DNA of 38,044 bases from GCA-2746795 sp964643965. Its GTDB lineage: Bacteria > Chloroflexota > Anaerolineae > Promineifilales > Promineifilaceae. The stretch is taken from the NCBI GenBank assembly GCA_964643965.1, contig CAZXVH010000039.1:1-38044 (forward strand). Direction: 5' to 3'. Below are positions 32,812 to 38,044 of the stretch, piece by piece; the first letter of the stretch is position 1; each line of letters opens with the position of its first letter. The notes below the pieces were generated by a model. It searched no databases and was not told the DNA's origin. It worked only from the letters and a program-made list of their open reading frames with translations. Made by a program: the position numbers and the translations under genes.

Positions 32812-32831
32812 GTCATGGGAATTGGTATACT
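32802..32831 (+). promoter_or_regulatory. Possible promoter of gene pair 1
   Basis: TTGAAC (32802-32807), inside the hairpin, is followed after 18 bases by TATACT (32826-32831). A start point near 32838 would make the mRNA of the first gene nearly leaderless, which fits the missing ribosome-binding site. Confidence 0.45.
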
Positions 32832-32838
32832 TAACCTC

Positions 32839-33201
32839 ATGATGCCGATTGCTTTGCAAGAACCTAAACTAATCTCTGAAATCATGGAAATTGCCGAACA
32901 CGAAGGGCAAAGCGCCACCGATTTTGTCGTGGAGGCTGTGCAAAGCTATATTGCCCTTTACCGCCAAAAGCGCATTCAGGCAGAAACAGAAGCGTGGTAT
33001 CATCTGCCGGAAAGTGTACGCCAACAGTATGCGGGGCAGTATGTGGCCGTTCATGCGGGACAAGTTGTCGATAGTGATCCGGAACGACTGGCTTTATATC
33101 ATCGCCTGAAAGAGCGGTTCGGGCGTGAACCAGTATTGATGATTGAAGGTGGCGTCCAGGCTATGCCTGTTTACCGTAGCACCTCTGCCCACACTCCCTA
33201 A
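32839..33201 (+). CDS. RHH-like/DUF5678-like small protein, pair 1
   Basis: This protein of about 120 residues is of unproven function. The N-terminal 45 residues (PIALQEPKLISEIMEIAEHEGQSATDF...) look like strand-helix-helix, as in ribbon-helix-helix antitoxins. The C-terminal part QYAGQYVAVHAGQVVDSDP...FGREPVLM matches the small DUF5678-type beta unit. The paralogue at 34159 keeps YAGQ, H, QV.D.DP and GR.P.L at the same spacing. ATG 32815 is also open, but alignment with the paralogue favours 32839 or 32842. The stop directly abuts the ATG of a retropepsin-like gene (TAAATG), so the two are co-translated. An antitoxin-like or chaperone role for the protease is inferred from layout only. Confidence 0.6.
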   Translation: MMPIALQEPKLISEIMEIAEHEGQSATDFVVEAVQSYIALYRQKRIQAETEAWYHLPESVRQQYAGQYVAVHAGQVVDSDPERLALYHRLKERFGREPVLMIEGGVQAMPVYRSTSAHTP

Positions 33202-33618
33202 ATGGCTTTTCCCTTCACTACACAGAAACTTCCGCCAGCGCCTGTTATGCCTATCCGTCTCAGCAGCCCCGGCGAACCTGCGTCTGTCAGTGAGTACCCG
33301 GCTTTAATAGATACCGGTTCTGACTTTACACTTGTGCCATTACGCACCTTGTTGGGCATCAATGCTCCAGAAACCCGTTCGGCTTTTGTGCGTGGTTTAT
33401 TTAGCCAGCAGCAATTAGTCACGCTCTATTTGGTAGATATACATACGAAAATTGGCGTGTTTCCTGGGTATGAAGTGATAGGAATCGGTGGGACGGATGA
33501 TGGTTTTGATGATGTGGAGATCATTATCGGCCGTAATGTGTTGAATCGTTTGTATTTATTTCTCAATGGCCCCGCATCTGAAACGCATTTGTTAGAACGC
33601 CCCCCACGAAGGTTTTAA
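33202..33618 (+). CDS. Retropepsin-like aspartic protease, pair 1
   Basis: This 138-residue soluble protein has the active-site motif ALIDTGSDFTLVP (catalytic D37) and, near the C-terminus, the partner motif EIIIGRNVLNRL (hydrophobic-hydrophobic-Gly, then R-x-x-L), the two marks of clan AA retroviral-type proteases. One half-site per chain implies an active homodimer. Length and motif spacing are those of bacterial single-domain retropepsin-like proteins. It directly follows, without a gap, the small RHH/DUF5678-like gene. Its substrate is unknown; the neighbouring small protein is an obvious candidate partner or substrate (inference). It is not part of a retroelement: no reverse transcriptase or integrase is present. 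Confidence 0.75.
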   Translation: MAFPFTTQKLPPAPVMPIRLSSPGEPASVSEYPALIDTGSDFTLVPLRTLLGINAPETRSAFVRGLFSQQQLVTLYLVDIHTKIGVFPGYEVIGIGGTDDGFDDVEIIIGRNVLNRLYLFLNGPASETHLLERPPRRF

Positions 33619-33637
33619 AAAGGGTGTACTTCCTCGC

Positions 33638-33895
33638 AAATGAGTACAACGAATTAGAGTAAAGAACGAATTTTCTCTCTGGCGATCTTCATTCGTTTAT
33701 TTCTAAAATTCGTTGTAATCGCTTTTAGCCCCAAAAACAATGAAATTCATCGGCGCGAACAAGAGCCAGGAACGTTTCAATGGAGCCTACTTCCTCTTTG
33801 ATTTCTTCTTTGGTAAATGCCATCTGGGTGACTCCTCATGATGATGATTGATGACCTGATTTTAACTGATGCGTGGGGGAAGGGAAGCGGCCGTT
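33638..33895. repeat. Repeat A, copy 1
   Basis: This stretch of 241 bp (to 33878, with looser similarity to 33895) matches 34940-35180 with about 8 substitutions and no gap, a constant offset of 1302 bp. It starts with an inverted repeat TACAACGAATT (33645-33655)/AATTCGTTGTA (33707-33717), contains a 32-codon antisense ORF and ends at CGGCCGTT (33888-33895). Together with the small ORF and the sbcC fragment it fills the 33619-34158 interval. Confidence 0.9.
33725..33823 (-). CDS. 32-residue ORF in repeat A, copy 1
   Basis: On the minus strand CTCCT/AGGAG (33832-33836) lies 8 bases before ATG 33823. The frame reads MAFTKEEIKEEVGSIETF and continues LALVRADEFHCFWG before TAA. The good ribosome-binding site and an amphipathic, acidic helix-like sequence suggest a real small gene, but it could equally be the truncated start of a longer lost gene. 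I do not recognise it. The identical peptide is encoded at 35027-35125; the eight differences between the repeats all fall outside it. Confidence 0.5.
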   Translation of the reverse strand: MAFTKEEIKEEVGSIETFLALVRADEFHCFWG

Positions 33896-34047
33896 AGCGC
33901 CTGGTAGAAGCGATCAACACCATCCAAGATGACTTCGCCCGCATCCTGGTCCTGGTCATCACCCACATCGACGAACTGCGCGACGCCTTCCCCACCCGCA
34001 TCGAGGTGGTGAAGACGTTGTCGGGGTCGGAAATTGTGGTGGTTTAG
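33896..34047 (+). pseudogene. Duplicated 3' fragment of sbcC
   Basis: This copies the last codons of sbcC (from RLVEAINTIQDDF to the terminal VVV and TAG) with a 6-bp tandem insertion CTGGTC that adds two codons. It lacks everything upstream, has no start and is not a gene. The hairpin after it (34057-34088) has decayed slightly. It marks the left edge of the second unit of the tandem duplication. Confidence 0.92.
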
Positions 34048-34116
34048 CCGCCAAGAAATTCAACTTTTCAAAAAAAATTGAACTTTTGTAGGGGAAAGAT
34101 AGCAGTTGAATTATGC

Positions 34117-34122
34117 TATACT
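34117..34122 (+). promoter_or_regulatory. Possible extended -10 of gene pair 2
   Basis: TATGCTATACTT contains TG-C-TATACT (34114-34122), similar to the TATACTT before pair 1. It lies 37 bases before ATG 34159. Confidence 0.45.
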
Positions 34123-34158
34123 TGCGCTAGTGGACGATAAAATAAGGGGAACAAAATT

Positions 34159-34530
34159 ATGTTAGCACAAGTTCATCTTGATTCCGAACTGGTTACATCT
34201 TTAGAAGAGGCCGTGCGTCAGCAAGGAGAAAACGTGGAAGATGTGTTGGCCGAATTGGTGCAGCAATATTTACGCCAGACGCGGCGTGAAAAAATTCGCC
34301 AGGAGATGGAATGGTATCAAAATGCACACGCTGAATTGAAAAAAAGGTATGCCGGTCAACATATCGCTATCCATGAGCAGCAAGTGATAGATCATGACCC
34401 AGATGTCACGGCTCTGGCGGGGCGTATACGCCAGCAATACGGTCGAATCCCCATTCTCATCACCCAAGTCTATGACCAACCTGTGCCGGAATTTGCCATA
34501 CGGCGCCCTCAATTGGTGCGGGACAAATGA
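34159..34530 (+). CDS. RHH-like/DUF5678-like small protein, pair 2
   Basis: This 123-residue paralogue of 32839-33201 starts MLAQVHLDSELVTSLEEAVRQQG with a clear strand-helix-helix pattern of ribbon-helix-helix proteins (helices TSLEEAVRQQG and VEDVLAELVQQYL). It then has a charged linker and the conserved RYAGQHIAIHEQQVIDHDP ... YGRIPILI unit of DUF5678 type. AAGGGGA lies 8 bases before ATG 34159. Its TGA overlaps the next start as ATGA. Overall identity to the first copy is low outside the conserved unit, in contrast to the near-identical DNA flanking both. The function is unknown; toxin-antitoxin-like architecture suggests a regulatory DNA-binding partner. Confidence 0.65.
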   Translation: MLAQVHLDSELVTSLEEAVRQQGENVEDVLAELVQQYLRQTRREKIRQEMEWYQNAHAELKKRYAGQHIAIHEQQVIDHDPDVTALAGRIRQQYGRIPILITQVYDQPVPEFAIRRPQLVRDK

Positions 34531-34937
34531 GCCAGGCATATAACCGAGACTATATCCCCCCATTCCCCCAGCTTTCCATCGTCCTCGATAATAACGATGA
34601 ACAGCTTGGGCCGTTGATGGCTCTGGTAGATACAGGGGCCGATATCACCTTTGTCCCCACGCATTTGCTAGAAAAAGTAGAGGCCATTGAAAGCGCCCAG
34701 GCACAAATTCGCAGCCATTTTGGTGCATTGCAGCCTGTGCAATTGTATTTGACTGGTATTCAGGTGGCCGGGCTTCATTTGGTTGGGTTGTACGTTGTAG
34801 GTGACGACCAGGGGGAAGACGTTATTTTAGGGCGAGACGTGTTAAACAAATTACCCGTTTTCCTGGATGGATTAAAGGCGTATACAGATGTATTGAATGA
34901 AGCCCAGGTTGAACGGTTGCGCAGACAGCGTAAGTAG
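34527..34937 (+). CDS. Retropepsin-like aspartic protease, pair 2
   Basis: This 136-residue protein has ALVDTGADITFVP with catalytic D35, followed about 70 residues later by DVILGRDVLNKLPVFLDG, the second hallmark of retropepsin-like proteases (clan AA). It probably acts as a homodimer in the cytosol, having no signal peptide. It overlaps the preceding RHH-like gene by 4 bp. Compared with copy 1, the motifs and spacing are kept but most other residues differ, so selection has held the active site; I therefore expect an active enzyme. Substrate unknown. Confidence 0.77.
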   Translation: MSQAYNRDYIPPFPQLSIVLDNNDEQLGPLMALVDTGADITFVPTHLLEKVEAIESAQAQIRSHFGALQPVQLYLTGIQVAGLHLVGLYVVGDDQGEDVILGRDVLNKLPVFLDGLKAYTDVLNEAQVERLRRQRK

Positions 34938-34939
34938 AT

Positions 34940-35197
34940 AAATGAGTACAACGAATTTGAGTAAGGAACGAATTTTCTCTGTGGCGATATTCATTCGTTT
35001 ATTTCTAAAATTCGTTGTAATCGCTTTTAGCCCCAAAAACAATGAAATTCATCGGCGCGAACAAGAGCCAGGAACGTTTCAATGGAGCCTACTTCCTCTT
35101 TGATTTCTTCTTTGGTAAATGCCATCTGGGTGACTCCTCATGATGATGATTGATGCCGTAATTTTAACTGATACGTGGGGAAAGGAAAACGGCCGTT
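34940..35197. repeat. Repeat A, copy 2
   Basis: This matches repeat A copy 1 at an offset of 1302 bp, including the antisense 32-codon ORF, and ends at AACGGCCGTT (35188-35197). The remainder of the 34938-35278 interval holds a transcription terminator for the minus-strand acyltransferase. Confidence 0.9.
35027..35125 (-). CDS. 32-residue ORF in repeat A, copy 2
   Basis: This is identical in protein to the ORF at 33725-33823, again with AGGAG 8 bases before ATG 35125. It is unrecognised, with the same caveats. Conservation may only reflect recent duplication. Confidence 0.5.
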   Translation of the reverse strand: MAFTKEEIKEEVGSIETFLALVRADEFHCFWG

Positions 35198-35223
35198 TCC
35201 CCCCATCCTCCCGCTCACAAAAA

Positions 35224-35245
35224 AAGCCAGTCCTCAGACTGGCTT
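35224..35245 (-). terminator. Rho-independent terminator of the acyltransferase gene
   Basis: AAGCCAGTC pairs with GACTGGCTT around 4 bases; on the minus strand seven T follow directly. It lies 34 bases after the stop codon at 35279. Confidence 0.85.
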
Positions 35246-35278
35246 CGCAATCAATTTATCGACCTCCATTCACCGTTA

Positions 35279-35977
35279 TCAGACGATAACCATCCCTTCT
35301 TTCAACATAGCAACCACTAACTCCGGCACTCGTGGATGGTCGGCGTAATGGCCACGATATTTGGGAGGCAGCATGGCAGCAATGCGGCACATCATCTCAT
35401 CTGTTTGCGCTTGCAAGAACTGCTCCCGCGCTTTGCCACGCGGCATCGGGGGCAGGGTATAGGGTCTGCCAATGCGTACATGGACGATGAGCTTGCGAAA
35501 GTGGAGCAGACGCTGCACCACAGCCCGGTCTTCCGTGCCCCAGATGGCGATGGGTATCAAGACCGCATTGGTTTTGACGGCCAGATAGGCGGCCCCTTCT
35601 TTGGCGGGCAGCAGTGATTCTGTTTTACTGCGTGTGCCTTCGGGAGCAATGCCGAGAATCTGACCCTGTTTCATTCGTTTGATCACCGTTTTGAGCGTTT
35701 GGAAATCAGCCTCATACCGATTGAGCCAGAGCGCATCCAGTTCACCCATGATCCAGCGCCAGAACCAATATTTTTGATACTTTTCCGCCACCATAATCAC
35801 AAAATCTTCGCGGTCAGACAAAATAACAGCCAGCAGCGCATCCAGCCGTCCCAGGTGGTTTGAGGCGATAATGGCGGCGCCTGTCTGAGGAATGTTTTCC
35901 AGGCCCACGATATCTATATAGGCAATTCTGTTTAAAATAGGTCGGACAACAGCACGAGCAAATTGGATAAATTCCAT
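35279..35977 (-). CDS. 1-acyl-sn-glycerol-3-phosphate acyltransferase family protein (PlsC-like)
   Basis: This 232-residue membrane-associated enzyme acylates the sn-2 position of lysophosphatidate in phospholipid synthesis (family function). Motif I is SNHLGRLD (NHx4D), motif III is IAPEGTRSK, and the later LIPIAIWG is motif IV-like. The N-terminus has one moderately hydrophobic segment. ATG 35977 is chosen: AGGA lies 6 bases upstream, while the TTG at 35983 is too close. It stands alone with its own terminator. Precise substrate (lysophosphatidate or another lysolipid) is not decided by the motifs. Confidence 0.88.
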   Translation of the reverse strand: MEFIQFARAVVRPILNRIAYIDIVGLENIPQTGAAIIASNHLGRLDALLAVILSDREDFVIMVAEKYQKYWFWRWIMGELDALWLNRYEADFQTLKTVIKRMKQGQILGIAPEGTRSKTESLLPAKEGAAYLAVKTNAVLIPIAIWGTEDRAVVQRLLHFRKLIVHVRIGRPYTLPPMPRGKAREQFLQAQTDEMMCRIAAMLPPKYRGHYADHPRVPELVVAMLKEGMVIV

Positions 35978-36162
35978 GATCAATCCTATACAAAGTTTAA
36001 GTTATTGGAACCAAAGCCATTGTGAACCCGCTCTGAAATTTTGGAGTTGTTTGGATTACGGAAACGGCCGTTCCGGGCAAATTATAGCCATTCGTGTGAG
36101 AGGACGCCATTTCCTTGCCATTCTGAGGCCATTCTTTGCCTCCCTGCAACGCGCCTTTTGCT

Positions 36163-36190
36163 TTGACAGGGGGTGAGCCTGTGTTACGAT
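36163..36190 (+). promoter_or_regulatory. Promoter of tyrS
   Basis: TTGACA (36163-36168), 16 bases, then TACGAT (36185-36190), about 35 bases upstream of the start codon. I see no T-box leader between promoter and gene. Confidence 0.6.
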
Positions 36191-36225
36191 CCTGATTAGC
36201 AATCACAAGGATGGAGTAAACGCTC

Positions 36226-37506
36226 ATGACAAATGCATACGACGAATTGAAATGGCGCGGTCTTATCTACGACCACACCGAGCAAACGCCGGAAGTGCTG
36301 GCAAATGAAAAAGTAACCGTCTACAACGGCTTCGACCCTACGGCTGACTCGCTTCACATCGGCAATTTAGTGCCGCTGATGGTGATGGCGCGGTTGCAGC
36401 GTTACGGGCACACGCCGATTTTGTTGGCCGGCGGGGGCACCGGCATGGTCGGCGACCCCAGCGGCCGCTCTTCCGAGCGAAATTTGCTGACGATTGACCA
36501 GATCGAAGCCAACCTGGTGAAGGTGAAGGTGCAGCTTGCCAGTGTGCTGGACTTTGAAGTCAAAAGCAATCCGGCGCTCATGGTCAATAATGCTGACTGG
36601 CTGTCTAAGTTGAATTTACTGGAATTCCTGCGGGATACGGGCAAACATTTCACTGTCAACTACATGCTGGCCAAAGATTCCGTTAAATCACGCATCGAGC
36701 GGGAGGATGGCATTTCCTACACCGAGTTCAGCTACATGCTGCTGCAAGCCTATGATTACCTGCATTTGCGCGAAACGTATGGCTGCACCCTGCAAACGGG
36801 GGGCAGCGATCAATGGGGCAATATCGTGGCGGGCGTGGAACTGATTCGCAAAGTACGCGGCGAAAAGGTGAACGCCATGGTCTTCCCGCTGATTACGCAG
36901 GCGGATGGCAGCAAGTTTGGCAAAACGGTCGCCGGTACCAATGCCTGGCTGGACCCCGAGCGCACCTCGCCCTACCGCTTCTACCAGTTCTGGCTTAACG
37001 TGGATGACGCCGATGTGATCAATTACATGCAATACTTCACCTGGCTAACGCAAAGTGAAATCGCGGAATACCAACACCTGGTGGATGAGCGCCCGGAGCA
37101 GCGTGAGGCGCAGCGTCGGCTGGCCCAAGATTTGACGCGGATGATTCATGGGGAAACGGCCGTTGCCAAAGCAGCGCAGGCCGCTAAAGTGTTATTCGGA
37201 GGTGACCTGGATGGTCTCGACGCCGCAGACATCCAGGATATTTTTGCCGATGTGCCTTCCAGCGAACTGCCCAAATCTGCGCTAGACGGCGAGGGCTTCT
37301 CGGTGGTCGATTTGCTGGCTGACGCCGGTTTGGCCCAGTCCAAAGGCGACGCCCGGCGCACCATCCAGGGCGGCGGCGTCTACCTCAACAGTCAGCGCAT
37401 CGAAGACGTCGGGCAAATGGTGACATCTACCAATCTGTTTGAGGGCAAGTTTTTGGTCTTACGCAAAGGGCGCAAGAAGTACCATTTAGTGAAAGTTATA
37501 CCGTAA
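36226..37506 (+). CDS. tyrS: Tyrosyl-tRNA synthetase
   Basis: This 426-residue class I synthetase charges tRNA-Tyr. The N-terminal NGFDPTADSLHIGNLVPL carries the HIGH-type motif (HIGN), TGGSDQWGNI is the tyrosine pocket, and GSKFGKTVAG is the KMSKS-type loop (KFGKT form, as in E. coli type TyrS). The C-terminal 60 residues are an S4 RNA-binding domain (FSVVDLLADAGLAQSKGDARRTI, shown by L, A, S, K, R). Length fits the long bacterial TyrS form. GGAG about 10 bases upstream supports ATG 36226. Confidence 0.97.
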   Translation: MTNAYDELKWRGLIYDHTEQTPEVLANEKVTVYNGFDPTADSLHIGNLVPLMVMARLQRYGHTPILLAGGGTGMVGDPSGRSSERNLLTIDQIEANLVKVKVQLASVLDFEVKSNPALMVNNADWLSKLNLLEFLRDTGKHFTVNYMLAKDSVKSRIEREDGISYTEFSYMLLQAYDYLHLRETYGCTLQTGGSDQWGNIVAGVELIRKVRGEKVNAMVFPLITQADGSKFGKTVAGTNAWLDPERTSPYRFYQFWLNVDDADVINYMQYFTWLTQSEIAEYQHLVDERPEQREAQRRLAQDLTRMIHGETAVAKAAQAAKVLFGGDLDGLDAADIQDIFADVPSSELPKSALDGEGFSVVDLLADAGLAQSKGDARRTIQGGGVYLNSQRIEDVGQMVTSTNLFEGKFLVLRKGRKKYHLVKVIP

Positions 37507-37616
37507 ATACAGCGTACCGTTCACACTTTTGAAGTTTTGCGGGGATAATCTTCGTTTAGGCCAAATGGGGTTATCACATAATTTAAAAACCATACTGTGA
37601 CTGCACTGAAAAAACT

Positions 37617-37705
37617 AACCGCAGAGAGCGCGGAGGGCGCGGAGAATTAAAAAAACCAGAGTACCTCTCTGCGATCTCTGCGTCCTTCGCGGTAAAAAAA
37701 AGGCT
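37617..37705. repeat. Imperfect inverted repeat in the tyrS-thrC intergenic region
   Basis: ACCGCAGAGAGCGCGGAGG-type sequence (37619 on) is mirrored by CTCTGCGATCTCTGCG...CGCGGT (to 37693), followed by AAAAAAAAGG. It may be a terminator for convergent tyrS and the threonine synthase gene, made from a widespread (C)CGCAGAG-type repeat; a diverged relative lies at 20777-20802. Otherwise I see nothing in 37507-37816. Confidence 0.5.
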
Positions 37706-37816
37706 TTTTTCGGAGGACTCATACTGTTCTCCACAGGGCCGGGGCGGTCACGAGGTCAAGCGACAACTGAATTTGAGGCTATCATCTTTCAGGTTCTGGC
37801 TGGTCCAGGCCAGATG

Positions 37817-38044
37817 CTACATCAGCAAAAGCCGGTATTTCAAACCACTGCCCGTATTAAACACCAGCACCGTTTCGTCCGGCGTCACCCAGTTATCCTC
37901 GACCAGTTTTTCCAGCGCCGCCACCGTGGCTGCCGCTTCCAGCGAGACAAACATACCTTCACGCGCCGCCAATTTTTGCTGCGCTTGCATAATGTGATGA
38001 TCGGCCACGGCAACGGCCGTTCCCCCAGAATCTCGCAGCGCCGT
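37817..38044 (-). CDS. thrC: Threonine synthase, C-terminal end (partial)
   Basis: Only the last 75 codons are inside the window; the gene continues past the right edge. The frame at the edge reads TALRDSGGTAVAVADHHI, then EGMFVSLEAAATVAALEKLVE and ends FNTGSGLKYRLLLM. The EG.FVS.E.AATVAAL and FNTGSGLKY motifs are typical of PLP-dependent threonine synthase, which converts phosphohomoserine to threonine. The internal GTG at 38008 should not be taken as its start. It is convergent with tyrS. Confidence 0.85.
   Translation of the reverse strand, partial: TALRDSGGTAVAVADHHIMQAQQKLAAREGMFVSLEAAATVAALEKLVEDNWVTPDETVLVFNTGSGLKYRLLLM

Larger units (their letters stand above)
811..38021. repeat. Dispersed palindrome AACGGCCGTT, about 43 exact copies
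   Basis: Exact 10-mers read by eye start at 811, 1171, 1288, 2158, 4809, 5082, 5520, 9067, 9766, 9846, 10299, 10732, 11145, 11245, 13418, 13998, 14579, 15524, 15773, 16628, 17205, 17375, 18381, 21994, 22457, 22481, 23966, 25098, 25118, 27700, 28220, 28370, 28852, 29826, 30351, 31074, 31590, 31821, 31953, 35188, 36063, 37155 and 38012. About 15 more keep the core ACGGCCGT. Most are inside genes; a few are in terminators and intergenic DNA. Confidence 0.93.

Noticed and set aside
33202..34937. Retrotransposon or endogenous retroelement, because of the retropepsin domains
   Set aside because: There is no reverse transcriptase, RNase H or integrase frame in the area, and the protease genes are short stand-alone frames with bacterial ribosome-binding sites.
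32619..35197. Insertion sequence carrying the repeats A and B
   Set aside because: No transposase frame, and repeat B is simply the end of sbcC; a tandem duplication explains the layout better.
36061..36225. T-box leader upstream of tyrS
   Set aside because: The promoter lies only about 35 bases before the start codon, leaving no room for a T-box structure.
1..38044. tRNA or rRNA genes
   Set aside because: I saw no cloverleaf with conserved TTC and anticodon arms and no rRNA-like sequence in the intergenic regions; a covariance search would be needed to be certain.

Overview
The window looks like a scaffold piece from a free-living, probably aerobic heterotrophic bacterium of moderately high GC. 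My best guess is Chloroflexota (Anaerolineae/Ardenticatenia-like); this is inferred from gene style (large GAF/PAS kinases, flotillin+NfeD, DUF5678-like and retropepsin-like small genes) and no marker gene proves it. A run of exactly 100 N inside a 7-bp minisatellite (22273-22372) marks an assembly gap. I saw no rRNA, tRNA, CRISPR array, phage or transposase gene.

Layout: 38-693 vapBC toxin-antitoxin pair; 695-1489 thiD; 1603-2139 GbsR-like regulator; 2248-5294 (minus) glyoxylate shunt operon aceB-aceA, with a divergent RamB/ScfR-like regulator (5659-7167) and two matching palindromic operators between them; 7200-7351 a 77-bp structured tandem repeat; 7481-9199 (minus) HerA-like ATPase with a small overlapping ORF; 9545-11987 TaqI-type DNA methyltransferase and endonuclease III; 12048-18656 GAF/PAS sensor kinases, a small partner protein and an M28 peptidase lipoprotein; 18719-19732 DUF368 lipid-carrier transporter; 19882-20760 SEC-C protein; 20847-22181 aroA; 22436-25017 (minus) NMT1/THI5-type ABC transporter; 25157-27317 (minus) flotillin and NfeD; 27518-28432 (minus) PqqB-like hydrolase; 28520-29698 aminotransferase; 29779-32772 SbcC; 32839-34937 two copies of an RHH/DUF5678-like plus retropepsin-like gene pair; 35279-35977 (minus) acyltransferase; 36226-37506 tyrS; 37817-38044 (minus) the tail of threonine synthase.

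Two things stand out. First, the 10-bp palindrome AACGGCCGTT occurs about 43 times (about 58 for the 8-bp core) in genes on both strands, in all three reading frames, and inside terminators. It behaves like a DNA-level highly iterated palindrome comparable to HIP1 of cyanobacteria. Second, downstream of sbcC there is a tandem duplication of about 1.3 kb. Its flanks are about 97% identical, its two gene pairs are strongly diverged, and its junction falls on a copy of that same palindrome. Each unit carries a small ribbon-helix-helix-like protein translationally coupled to a retropepsin-like aspartic protease, arranged like a toxin-antitoxin module, plus an antisense 32-codon ORF. I regard this as the best candidate for an undescribed system here.
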